64,000 nucleotides of DNA from Phaeosphaeria sp. MPI-PUGE-AT-0046c (GCA_020747045.1 JAGTJN010000003.1:372001-436000); one strand, 5' to 3'; shown: positions 33,035 through 42,973, counted from the stretch's first letter. A program made the numbers and translations. The notes: generated from the letters alone by a model not told the origin.

Positions 33035-34650
33035 ATGGCTCTTACTGCACGTGCCCTGGTCCTGTTCTTTGCAGCAGGCATTACTGCTCAGAGCATCACA
33101 TCTGCGCCATCGAAAACCACTGCATCCACCGCGTCCATTACCGCCGTTTCGGACTGCCATCCCCACAGCACTGTCAAGTATGTTTTCTCGCGTTGCCTGT
33201 GACACGAAGAACCAAACGCAGGACTAATGTATACAGCTGGTGCATGGTCGGTACCGATGAGTACCAGATTGTCGGGCCTACTAGGACACAAGACTTCCAG
33301 GCACAGTACACCGATTGCCACACCCACCCCGGATCTGGATTGTAAGTTAATGTCTGCACCATGCCACATGTTGCATCCACTAACATCGTGTCAGATACTG
33401 TGTTGATAATGCTGGCGAGGATGTGAAAATTCTCGTTGACACCCAAGAAGCAAGTGGACATGATGAATCGCCCGATGGCCATAATCATGCTTCGGAAGAG
33501 CCTGCTGGCGCTGGTGAACACTGCCATGACCATGCAGGTATCCCGTGAGTCTCGCAAAAGCACCACAAAACGTCACACGTACTGATTCTTCTATTCAGAC
33601 ATTGCGTGGGAGGATCCAACGAGAACTTGAAATGCGACGCTCCAGACCGAGAGTACAATATTCCCCTGCGAGTTGGTCTTCTCTTCGTCATTCTGGTCAC
33701 GAGTGCGGCTGGAGTCTTCCTACCGATTCTCACTACACGGTTCAACCTCATCTCCCAAACAAACATCATCTTCGTCATTCTCAAGCAGTTTGGCACAGGT
33801 ATCGTCATCTCCACTGCGTTCGTCCATCTCTTTACGCACGCCGACTTGATGTTCAGCAACCGGTGCCTTGGCGAGCTGCAGTATGAAGGCACCACAGCTG
33901 CTATCTTCATGGCTGGTCTCATGCTCTCATTTCTCGTGGACTACCTCGGCGCTCGCTATGTAGGGTGGCGCCAGAAGAAGCATGTAGGTAATAGCGCAGA
34001 GGTCCCGCCTGTTGCAAGCGACGATAAGTCGGCTGAATCCTCTACGTCGCCCACAAATAGTCTTGCTCACAGCCATGGCCACTCTCACGGTCCAGTGCGT
34101 GTCGCTACACCTATGGAGGAGAAGATCAATGTCATGAACCTGGAGGCTGGTATCATCTTCCACTCAATCCGTAAGTTTGATCTTTTGATGTCAAAGACGC
34201 CTACTAACAATACTCATAGTCATCGGTATCACGCTTGTGGTATCAGGGGACGCCTTTTTCATTACCCTCTTCATCGTAATTCTATTCCATCAGATGTTCG
34301 AGGGAATCGCTCTTGGGACCTGCATCGCCGAGTTACCCCGCGCTGCAGCTACCACGCTCCAAAAGTGCATTATGGCTGGTACCTTCGCGCTTATTACTCC
34401 CATCGGCATGGCTATCGGCATCGGTGTGCTGAAGAAGTTCAACGGCAATGATCCAAGCACCATCATTGCCATCGGTACGCTCGATGCGCTCTCTGCTGGT
34501 ATCCTAGCATGGGTTGGTATCGTAGAGATGTTGGCGAGAGACTGGATGCATGGGAAGTTGCTGAATGCGAGCTTGATCAGGACAATTTGCGCAATATTTG
34601 CGCTCATTTGTGGATTGATCTTGATGAGCGTGCTCGGCAAGTGGGCATAA
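33035..34650 (+). CDS. zrfC: ZIP family zinc transporter with Cys/His-rich ectodomain (ZrfC/Zrt1-like)
   Basis: Five exons: 33035-33177, 33237-33341, 33395-33544, 33599-34170, 34220-34650, giving 466 residues. A signal peptide is followed by an extracellular domain with three Cys-His modules: CHPH...C (41-50), CHTH...C (75-85) and CHDH...C (126-135), plus HNH at 112-114. Eight ZIP helices follow from about residue 150 (NIPLRVGLLFVILVTSAAGV). The cytoplasmic loop between helices 3 and 4 carries HSHGHSHG (290-297), and the metal-site helix reads NLEAGIIFHSIL, with the partner helix FHQMFEGIALGT. It imports Zn2+ across the plasma membrane. Divergent from the zincophore gene, matching the PRA1-ZRT1 and aspf2-zrfC arrangements. 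Each of the first three introns is phase 2 and splits one Cys-His module at the equivalent codon. Confidence 0.95.
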
Positions 34651-34792
34651 ATGCCTAACAGCTTATTATCGATACGTTTTGTACACGAACCACGACATTT
34701 CGGCATTTATAGCGGGATATGAAACTCGGGATACCTATAGACTTTACCACACTCAGCATGGAGTGACATCTTAGATAAATGCGAACAACTAA

Positions 34793-35761
34793 TCACTCTT
34801 CAATCGTCCCTTTCATACTCTGCTTTCCAAAACTATCCCATATTTCCGCCTTCCATCCTTCGTTGCTATTCTCCTTACTCCCAGCTTTTTCAAGCAATAT
34901 TCGGTATGGCTCACCAACATACAACGGACTCATCGCGCGATACACAATACTTTTTGGCACCGCAGTCTCGTCACCACCCCTCGCCTCATCTCTCCAAAAA
35001 TCAAGCATATGAATCAAATTCAACGGCCCATGCACCACCGCCCCCCTATGCCCCTCAACCTCCCTACACCACTCGGGCAAATAATGAATCTTATGCCCAT
35101 TGAACGTCAACGCCGAAAACCTAAACAGCGTCGTATCCGTCTGGCACAAATCCCTCTGATACTGCCCCTTCGGCAACGGCTTCTCCTCCGGCTTCGGCGG
35201 CGCCTTGATAGGGTCTTCAGGCGTGATCTCGCGCTGAAAGACCCAGTTGCGCTTATCGACCAGTGCGACGCCCGAGTCGTTTGAAAACGTCTTTTCGACG
35301 CCGACCACGAGCATTTGGGCCCCGGATTTGAGCGTCTTGGGCTCGGCGGAGGTGAGGTGAGTGGTTTCGCGCACGGTTTGGCCGACGCGCAGGAGCGAGG
35401 TCGGGGCTTGGGTCCATTGGAGCTCGCCGCCTGCCCACATTCTACGCGTGAATGGTGATAGCGGGTTGACAGTGCGGTCTGTGCCGTCGAGACCTAGTTC
35501 GGATTCGATGATGGAGGGCGTAAAGTAGACGAGGTGGTAGCCTGGGGGGATTGGGGTGCCATTTTTGGGGGGTTTGAAGGATGTGGGGGAACGATTGAGG
35601 GTTAGGGATAAAAGGTGGAGTTGGTTGGCGTCGAGGAGTTGGGATCGAGTGCTGACTGGGGCGTTGTGGAAGCGGGAGAGGAGCTCGGAACAGGCGTCTG
35701 AGGCGGAATTGGAGTGGCGTGGGGAGGTTGTGCTGAAGAGGCATCGGGCGAGTCGGGACAT
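34793..35761 (-). CDS. HTD2: Mitochondrial 3-hydroxyacyl-thioester dehydratase, Htd2-like
   Basis: A single exon of 322 residues. The N-terminus MSRLARCLFSTTSPRH is basic and hydroxylated, as expected of a mitochondrial presequence. The central part has YFTPSIIESELGLDGTD and RRMWAGGELQW. The hot-dog hydratase signature RFSALTFNGHKIHYLPEWCREVEGHRGAVVHGP is complete (split here for length: FNGHKIHY and VVHGPL are its key parts). Htd2 performs the dehydration step of mitochondrial type II fatty acid synthesis, which feeds lipoic acid production; related mesaconyl-CoA hydratases share the fold. The family and compartment are well supported; the exact substrate is inferred. The gene is convergent with the ZIP gene (142 bp apart) and divergent from a Zn2Cys6 regulator. 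Confidence 0.9.
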   Translation of the reverse strand: MSRLARCLFSTTSPRHSNSASDACSELLSRFHNAPVSTRSQLLDANQLHLLSLTLNRSPTSFKPPKNGTPIPPGYHLVYFTPSIIESELGLDGTDRTVNPLSPFTRRMWAGGELQWTQAPTSLLRVGQTVRETTHLTSAEPKTLKSGAQMLVVGVEKTFSNDSGVALVDKRNWVFQREITPEDPIKAPPKPEEKPLPKGQYQRDLCQTDTTLFRFSALTFNGHKIHYLPEWCREVEGHRGAVVHGPLNLIHMLDFWRDEARGGDETAVPKSIVYRAMSPLYVGEPYRILLEKAGSKENSNEGWKAEIWDSFGKQSMKGTIEE

Positions 35762-36152
35762 GGCGAAGGTCTTGTCAATGTTTCTCTATTCCTTATCCAT
35801 ATATTTGTAAAGTTTCTACATAGTACGTGGTGTTCGGCTATTCATCTGAGAATGTCCTGCAGGGGTGCAGTTCTGAGAGCAATAGCCGATAAATACGTCA
35901 TTTCCGGATAGCCCTCAGAAAGTCAACAACAACCCAACGGAACAGATTCTAGTACGGAATTCACCCAGGGGGATGAGGTCGAGCTGTATCCTGAATGTCC
36001 CCAGAGATTAAATGATCTTGCGGTACAACTTAAAAAAAAGGGAATGTGTCTTCCCCAGATAACAACAGAACGGAGCCAAGCCCGCTAGTTCTGGCATGCT
36101 TCAAGGTTAATAGCCGAAGTCGGCTCCTTTCCCCACAAACACGTTACCTCCT
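35762..36152. other. Divergent promoter of HTD2-like and Zn2Cys6 genes
   Basis: The 391 bp between divergent start codons includes an A-tract (36031-36039) and no long open frame. No defined operator recognised. Confidence 0.5.
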
Positions 36153-38354
36153 ATGTCTCACGAACCACCACGGAAGCGCGCGAAACTTGCGTGCGTGACC
36201 TGTAATGCACGCCGAGTAAAATGCAATGTCACCGATCGCCAGCCATGTAGCAATTGTATCACAGCAAACATACACTGTGAGACTCGTGAGTCGAAGCGTG
36301 GCAAACATCCGAGGAAGCCTCGGGTTGATGCGGACGCACACGATGAGACGTATGTACCTATCAGCAAATTCAGCGCCAAACCCAATCAAATTTATGACGA
36401 ACGTTTGGACCTAATGAAATGCAGCTCACCAAACACGACAATAAGCCCGCAGCGGCATGACGACGAGGTTGCGGCTTCGCACGTGCTCGCTTCACTGTCT
36501 TCCAACTTTCACAGTCCAGTCGACACACGTCTCAATCATTTCCAATTCACGTCGCCTTCAACGCGATCGGATTATCAGTCAGAGTCGCATAGTCGTGCGA
36601 CTAAGACTGATACACCCCGTCAAGAGGATGAAAGCGCTGTCTTCTTGGGCGAATCCAGCTCACTGAGATATGTTACAGAAGAATCGCCCCCCGATGGCCC
36701 ATCTGCAGCAGCGCAAAGAAGATCATCCCTCTTTCGCTTCCGTCATGCGGTTCCAAATGCTGCCAAGGAAGATGCCATGGTGCCTGAGTGGGAGGCTGAG
36801 CGTCGCCGTGCAAGAATGAAGGCCCTGCAGCATGAGGGTACCTTCTCCTTCCCGCCTACGGAAGTTCGCTTGGAGCTATTGAAAGCCTACTTCCAGTGGT
36901 TCCATTCGCATTTTGCGGTTGTTGATGAAGCCGACTTTTGGGAAGCACATGAGAAGAATACCGTCTCGCCATTGCTCCTACAAGCAATGCTGTTCATCGG
37001 CGTCATTCATTGCGAGGATTCGACTTTGACAGACCTCGGCTGGGGTAATCGCCATCGAGCAAAGTGGTTGTTCTACATCCGTGCAAAAGACATATACGAC
37101 GCGACCTACGAGACTAACAAAGTGACGGTCATCCAAGCACTGTTTCTGATGAGCTTCTGGAGAGCTGGAGCCTTGCTGGAGAAGGACGCTCGCCACTGGC
37201 TGGGCACAGCAATAAGTCTTGCACAAACAAAGGCGCTCCATCGTGCAGGTGATGACGGTAAAGAGCAATTATCAAGACTGAAGAGACGGTTGTGGTGGGC
37301 TATTTACGTGAGAGAGCGACAATGTGGCTCTGCTCTAGGTCTGCCGAACCGCATACGAGATGAAGATTGCGACGTCCCATCATTGACAGCAGCAGACTTC
37401 ACTTCTGCCTTCGCACCAGCACTTACGGCTACCGAGTCTCAAAGATCTACCGCGTATATCATTGGGATGACACAACTGGCTATTTTTCTCGGCCAAGTTG
37501 TTGATGCCGGGTATCTACCAAACCGAAGCCTCAAAGTTAGTGATCGGACGCGAATATGCAACGATCTATATAGATGGAAAGACGAGCTACCCACAGTCAT
37601 TCGACTCCAAACTGATGTCGGAGACCAGCCAGGCTTCCTGGCCAGCACGCTTCAGCTTGCCTATAACAATCTACTCATCTTACTTCACCGGACTAACTTC
37701 ATCTTCGACGAGAGCGGCAGCGTGGAGAACGATGGAAACGTTGCTTTGCAAGCTGCCGCGCGCAATTCGCGCATTGTGGAAGATTTGCTTCCGAGAGGTC
37801 AAATCAGTCACGCGCAGATTCATGTCATCACTAATCTCTTCAACACGCTATGTATACACGTTGCGCATCTTCGGCGCTCCACGGGTGTCAACAGGACGCT
37901 CGCAGAACACCGCGCGAAACTGTGTTTGATGGGTCTGCAAGAGCTACAGAAGACGTGGGAGGTTACGAACTGGGTGCTGCAACTATTCTTCCGATATCTC
38001 GACCGCTCCACAGCTGCACGCCTGGCCATGGAAGCAGACGATGTCGGCTTCTCAAGCGCTGCAAGCCAGACGCCAAGCGGGCGTGACTCGTTAGGTCCCA
38101 CGACTCAGCAGACTCCAGAGCTAATGTCGATCGACAAAATCGCTTCACAACGTAATCAAGCACCGCTCGCGAACTTTGTTGACGCAAATCCAGCGTCTTG
38201 GAACTGGACTATGGATGAAGCGAATCAGTACCTCTTCACTCAGATTGAAAACGACTTTGCGTTCGGCGAAGGCGGCACACAACAATGGAACCCAGAAGAT
38301 CTCATTAGTGGTGGCGCTTTGGCAGATTTTGTGTACTCGAATCTGAATAGCTAA
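36153..38354 (+). CDS. Zn2Cys6 transcription factor with fungal-specific middle homology region
   Basis: A single exon of 733 residues. The binuclear zinc cluster is at the N-terminus: C14-x2-C17-x6-C24-x7-C32-x2-C35-x6-C42, preceded by the basic PRKRAK. A long Ser/Thr-rich linker runs to about residue 225. The fungal transcription factor domain begins with LELLKAYFQWFHSHFAVVDEADFWEAH and includes LLQAMLFIGVIHCED, HRAKWLFYIRAKDIYD, LFLMSFWRAGA and RLWWAIYVRERQCGSALGLPNRI, the conserved CxxR-type motif of the family. The C-terminus is rich in Asn, Gln, Trp and acidic residues and may activate transcription. It is divergent from the HTD2-like gene. Target genes are unknown; a role in acyl metabolism would be only a guess from the neighbour. 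Confidence 0.92.
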   Translation: MSHEPPRKRAKLACVTCNARRVKCNVTDRQPCSNCITANIHCETRESKRGKHPRKPRVDADAHDETYVPISKFSAKPNQIYDERLDLMKCSSPNTTISPQRHDDEVAASHVLASLSSNFHSPVDTRLNHFQFTSPSTRSDYQSESHSRATKTDTPRQEDESAVFLGESSSLRYVTEESPPDGPSAAAQRRSSLFRFRHAVPNAAKEDAMVPEWEAERRRARMKALQHEGTFSFPPTEVRLELLKAYFQWFHSHFAVVDEADFWEAHEKNTVSPLLLQAMLFIGVIHCEDSTLTDLGWGNRHRAKWLFYIRAKDIYDATYETNKVTVIQALFLMSFWRAGALLEKDARHWLGTAISLAQTKALHRAGDDGKEQLSRLKRRLWWAIYVRERQCGSALGLPNRIRDEDCDVPSLTAADFTSAFAPALTATESQRSTAYIIGMTQLAIFLGQVVDAGYLPNRSLKVSDRTRICNDLYRWKDELPTVIRLQTDVGDQPGFLASTLQLAYNNLLILLHRTNFIFDESGSVENDGNVALQAAARNSRIVEDLLPRGQISHAQIHVITNLFNTLCIHVAHLRRSTGVNRTLAEHRAKLCLMGLQELQKTWEVTNWVLQLFFRYLDRSTAARLAMEADDVGFSSAASQTPSGRDSLGPTTQQTPELMSIDKIASQRNQAPLANFVDANPASWNWTMDEANQYLFTQIENDFAFGEGGTQQWNPEDLISGGALADFVYSNLNS

Positions 38355-38512
38355 GTTGGTTGGTCACGTGATTGTATGTCCATGTTAACGTTCACGTTGC
38401 ATAATGAGTAGTGGGAATAAAGTAACTTGATTATGTGGTATCTAGATTTCCATGCCTCTGCAGCAGAATGTCACGCTGGTGAAGCATATACTTATGCACA
38501 GCGTCATGCCGT

Positions 38513-40070
38513 TTAGTTGAGGATGCCACCAACCTCGGAAATGACGTTGTTGACGGTGGGCTCGACTTCGAGGTCGTTGGCAATGGAGTTGCTGGAGACG
38601 ATAGGCAGCTTGATATCGCGGCTCAAGACACCGCCAACCTCAGAGACGATGTTGTTGACGGTGGGCTCGACCTCGAGATCATTGGCAATGGAGTTGGTTG
38701 AAACGACTGGCAATTCGATGTCGCGGCTCAAGACACCGCCAACCTCAGAGATGACGTTGCTGATGGTGCCACCAACGTTGAGGTTCTCAGCAATACCGTT
38801 TCCGGATACCTGCCGGTTATTAGCAAGCGTTGCAGAAGGGGAGCGCGAGATAACTTACGACAGGGATATCGATGTCACGCTCGAGGATATCGTCAACCTC
38901 GTCGACGACGTTGTCAACGATGGATCCAACCTCAACATCGTTTGCGACTCCTCCAACATTGCTGATGACGCTGTCGACGGTAGGTACAACCTCGAGACCA
39001 CCGGCGATACCGTTCTCAGAGACCTTGGGATATCAGTCTCACTCGGTCAACGTGGGGAAAGAGGACTTACAATAGGTGCGACAATGTCGCGTCCGAGGAC
39101 GCCGCCCAAGTTGCTGACGACATTCTCAACGACTGGAACAACATTGGCATCACCAAGAACACTGTTTCCAGAGAGCTATACAGGTCAGCATGTTGGTCGT
39201 CAAGTCGTGGCAAGAAAATGAACTCACGACTGGCACATCAAGGGCACGCTTTGCGACACCGCCGAGGTTGCTGATGACGTTCTCGACGACAGGAGCAACG
39301 TTAGCATCACCGAGGATACCGTTTCCGGAGAGCTATTCGAATCAGCATGTGATCCCATCATCATGGTGGGTTATTGGACTTACGACTGGCACGTCGAGAG
39401 CGCGCTTAGCAACGCCGCCAAGATCGCTGATGATCTCGGTCACGACAGGAGCAACGTTCAGGTTACCCGCGACACCGTTATCCGAGAGCTGCTTGTGTTA
39501 GGACAGCTTTCAAAGAACCTGAAAAACATGTTACACTTACGACTGGGACATCAAGGCGCTTGGCCACGCCACCAAGGTTGCTGATGATTTCGTTGACAAT
39601 AGGAGCAATGTTAAGGTTGTCGGCAATGGAGTTGTCGGAGCCCTGATAAAATTAGCACGTCACCCAGATGAAATATGTATGCTTACAATAGGAGCATTGA
39701 TGGTTGGGCAGATATTTATGCTTACAATAGGAATGCCAATATCGGCACGCTTGAGCACACCACCAAGGTTGGAGATGATGTTCTCGATCTCAGAATCAAC
39801 CTCGAGGTTGTCGGCGATGGTGTTGGTGGACACGACCGGGATATTCAGGTCGCGCTTGGATGCCTTCTGTTCAGCAATGCTGGTCAGAAAATCAATGGCG
39901 CTCTGGATGACGTCCGCATCAACAGTGGAGTCAACGGGAACGTTGACACCGCCCACAGCGGGAACGTCGACCGGGACCTCAAGGCCCGCGACTGGGACGG
40001 CGCGAGAGTGCATGGGAGCACAAGCTGCGAGAGCAGCGAAGCTGGTAATGACGGCAGCAGAGGTACGCAT
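38513..40070 (-). CDS. Secreted nine-repeat precursor, mostly one repeat per exon, Kex2-like cleavage sites
   Basis: Seven exons: 40070-39726, 39642-39541, 39488-39384, 39332-39228, 39175-39071, 39023-38859, 38809-38513, giving 407 residues. A signal peptide (about 1-18) and a Val/Pro-rich spacer to residue 73 precede nine units of about 35 residues. The consensus unit is DIxxPVxSxNxIAxNLxV followed by xPxVxNVISNLGGVxKR. The first five unit boundaries after KASKR are KR; later ones are GR, ER, SR and SR. Exons 2-5 are 102, 105, 105 and 105 nt, exactly one unit each, and all six introns are phase 0, falling after the D(I/V)xxP(V/I) motif. Exon 6 (165 nt) has an extra 20 residues; exon 7 holds three units without introns. 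The layout recalls the repellent and other Kex2-processed repeat proteins. No family named with certainty. Confidence 0.88.
39643..39725 (-). other. Intron 1 with duplicated splice donor
   Basis: A near-perfect 20-base tandem copy (CCTATTGTAAGCATAmATAT) places two GTAAGC donors 39 nt apart, at 39725 and 39686. Both are phase 0 and share the acceptor at 39643. Using the second donor gives a 44-nt intron, closer to the gene's other introns (47-52 nt), and inserts 13 residues (VSINICPTINAPI) into unit 2. The first donor gives an 83-nt intron. The choice cannot be made from sequence alone. Confidence 0.6.
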
Positions 40071-41959
40071 TTTGAATATTATGATTATGAAGGTTGTAGA
40101 GAATGACTTGGGTTAGGGTCGAATGAGTGACTGTGTACTGAGTAGTGGAAGATGCTGGTGGTGGATTTCCAGAGTGATCATGAGCACTACCTTATATATG
40201 ATGAAGGGGAATTGCCCATCAGCACCATGTTCATTTGACCTTCGCAGAGTATCAGTGCTTCACCGTGCCCGGCATGTACCGTAATGTGATTGAGACCAGC
40301 TCAGGGCCATGTTCTACACAATTCGGCGAGATTAGCGGCGGGAAGTCCCCAAGGATCTGCAGTTAGTGTTGGAGGCGGTCCGATCCTGACTCGGAATAGT
40401 TGCTCGTCACTTTCGACCTCGAAAATGTACGAATTTGGTCAGGAGCGCAACATAGCAGCACCATCAAGACGATCAAGCGACTTTGCGCTTCATCACGATA
40501 TACCAACTCCAAGTACTTTCTCTAGAAATGTTTGTTTATGTCGACCAGAAGATGGGCAAACATGATGCTGCAATCCCTACTAGTATGACCCATCACCACT
40601 AGCCTCTCGAGTGATCGGCAGGGGCCCTGAGTCTACTGTCGATCATCAAATCTTCTTTGACAGTCAACACCCCGCATACAGGCACGACGTCTCTAAACAC
40701 CAATACTACATAACTAGAAATTGCGCGGCTGCACGGCAGAGGCCCTTACTGTCTGCAGACTATAGGGACGTGATCGAACAAAGTTCTCCTAGAGAGACCC
40801 ACATCGAAACGTGGCCGACGATCATGGCATCTAATGTCTGCAACCGGGATCAGCATGTCCCAGAGACTGTGTGTGCTGGTCGATCCATACAGAATGGATA
40901 TGTCGAAGAGGCTGAGCCGCAATATTGCATGTCTGTTTAGCAGCGACCATCACTCGTCAGCCAGCCTCTTTCATTCGAATGCAGAGATGTCCTTTGAAAT
41001 CATCCTGCTGTCAACAGGACGCCTATGAGTTTCTCCAAATCTGCCATGCCAAGGTAGGATCTTCGTCTCGTTGATGACTGATGACTAGTGCGGATGCTCT
41101 CACACCCGGATTGGAGAAATATGACGAATGACTCGAAATCGCAGCCTTGTACACGCAGTTCAAGGCACAGATCCAGGGGTCGAGGACTCAGGAGGCCGTG
41201 TCCCTAGAAGTCTATCTCGGTGCTCTTTTGGAAGTGGCACTGAGTAAAGTCCACGCGGTCGAGAAGAATGCCGTTGAGTGTGTGTGTGATCGCAGCCTCA
41301 TCGGAGCAGATGGATGATCGCCGTGCGCGCCGAATGAGTTGTGGTAAAACGTGCGGTGTGTGCCTTTCGAACGAGTGTCGTTGCTTTCGCAAACTTTGAG
41401 TTTGGGGATGGAGGCGACAGAGGATATGGCTGAATGCTGAAGAACGGTGTCGCGGGTGGCCATTGGAATACTGATGTGATGGCTTTACAACATTTAGACT
41501 TGAACTCGAAGTAGATTGTTTGCAGCAAATGATAAGACCGCGCTAGGAGTCAAGAACAACGAGACTAGTTATCCTGAGAGCGTTGTAGATGATATATTCA
41601 TCCATTCAGAAGCGCGGCTCGGCTAGAAAATCGCGCAGTCCTGGTACATTAACAGTGTTCGGCGCTTTGTTCTTTGTTGATCTATAGTTGAGACCAGCTT
41701 ATAGATCCAATAAGATGCTCAGAAAAAGGTTTTCTTGACTCTGATGATAATTTGCCTTCACAACCGTTTTAGATTATGATGAACCAAACTAATTTGTAAT
41801 ACCACGTTCATTCAAGGCGCCGCAGGACCTCGTAATTCATGACTCCCCAACACCAAATCATACATACCAAGTAAATATCCATTGCCAAAAATAATGGAGT
41901 GCAATGACGACAAAAGCTCTTCTCACAGATATAGTGTTGTTGCGATTGCAGAATTGCAG
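40071..41959. other. Intergenic, 1.9 kb
   Basis: A TATATA at 40198-40193 lies about 123 bp upstream of the repeat-precursor ATG and is its likely TATA box. Plus-strand frames of 91 and 109 codons (40290-40565, 40611-40940) and minus-strand frames near 41204-41528 show no domain. No supported gene. Confidence 0.5.
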
Positions 41960-42973
41960 TCATTCGACCATACACCAGTCCGCATTCCGCCAATTTGGAT
42001 CGCCTTTCGGATCCACATGCTTGTACGACTGTAGTTTCCAATGGTGTGTTAGGGGCTCAGCTTGATTCCTGTCTTGATTTCTGATTTGCGGAAGGGTTGC
42101 ATACACAAGAAAGTAGAACACGCAATTTCCGATAGGCTCTGCTTCCCCCACAACCAAATCAGATGAATTGGACGAGCGATGAAAAAGCTCATCTATCAGG
42201 ATGTACATGAATCGCAGATTCTCCCAACATTTCAGACGTATGATAGCATCAGAGTTCTTGATTCCGAGCCATGCACTCCAATCAATCCAAAGGGAGCGGA
42301 TGTGTCTGAGTTTCGACGTCGGTGTAATGGCTGAAAATGCGTGTAGGGAAGAATAGTCGCTGAAGCGGAATTGCGTGTTTCTATACAGAATGGGAATTGT
42401 TTCGGTATAAACGAGCCGACATGTGCGGAGGAATGCACAGCCCGAACCTCCAGACCTTGCGAGATGCCATTCGTATTCGATCTTCATAGGATCCCCGCTC
42501 GTTGGCAAGCACGGATACGCCTTTACAACGTTAAATCGATGTTCCCAGTCGCGGTATTGTCTCCAGTAGAATGCTCCTGTGTCTATCAAGACGTATTGGT
42601 AAATCATTTCGCGAATTTCCGTAGGAAGTTTGGTGAAAAGAGGACAGGCTCCTTGGTCTGATACTTTCTTTGTGCGATTCCTGCTCCCTAGGGTGTTCGT
42701 GGCTCCAATGGACAAACTTCGCCGCCGCTTTAATGTTTGTGCCTTGCGCCGCCAATGAACATCGTTCATGTGTGCTCGTTTTTGATTTCTGTAGGTGCCC
42801 TTCTTGCATCCATCACCTCTCCCGCAATATCCCAGCCAGCAACAACAGCATATGCAGCAACACAATGGGGTACTCAGGACGCAGAGCGTCGCTTTGCAGG
42901 TACCCCATATGGTCGGGTGCTTATAGGCAAAGTATCTCAACTCTTGTCTCAGCTCTCTTCTCGGCAGCGACAT
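41960..42973 (-). CDS. 2EXR/DUF7730-type hypothetical protein with Cys-rich hydrophobic segment
   Basis: A single exon of 337 residues from the ATG at 42973; the open frame extends slightly further only through a GTG. A hydrophobic stretch very rich in Cys (CCCICCCCWLGYCG, about residues 37-52) could insert into or contact membranes. A basic linker precedes the fungal 2EXR-like domain: LFTKLPTEIREMIYQYVLID, the usual LPxEIRxxIY start, then FLRTCRLVYTETIPILYRNTQF (the CRxxYxExxPxLYxxNxF motif) and LRHIRSLWIDW. These proteins are abundant in Dothideomycetes and have no known biochemical role. Divergent from the PQ-loop gene. Confidence 0.75.
   Translation of the reverse strand: MSLPRRELRQELRYFAYKHPTIWGTCKATLCVLSTPLCCCICCCCWLGYCGRGDGCKKGTYRNQKRAHMNDVHWRRKAQTLKRRRSLSIGATNTLGSRNRTKKVSDQGACPLFTKLPTEIREMIYQYVLIDTGAFYWRQYRDWEHRFNVVKAYPCLPTSGDPMKIEYEWHLARSGGSGCAFLRTCRLVYTETIPILYRNTQFRFSDYSSLHAFSAITPTSKLRHIRSLWIDWSAWLGIKNSDAIIRLKCWENLRFMYILIDELFHRSSNSSDLVVGEAEPIGNCVFYFLVYATLPQIRNQDRNQAEPLTHHWKLQSYKHVDPKGDPNWRNADWCMVE

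Noticed and set aside
38517..39221. A 234-codon plus-strand open frame over the repeat-precursor gene
   Set aside because: It is the antisense shadow of the repeated units; the minus strand has signal peptide, intron signals and a regular repeat, the plus strand has none.
38513..39660. CRISPR-like array
   Set aside because: Spacing of the repeats is about 150 bp, copies differ by codon-level substitutions, and they read as exons with splice sites; the genome is eukaryotic.
38513..40070. Dikaritin-type RiPP precursor
   Set aside because: Units are about 35 residues without a short variable Tyr-containing core, and no UstYa/DUF3328 gene is seen in the surrounding sequence. Not fully excluded.
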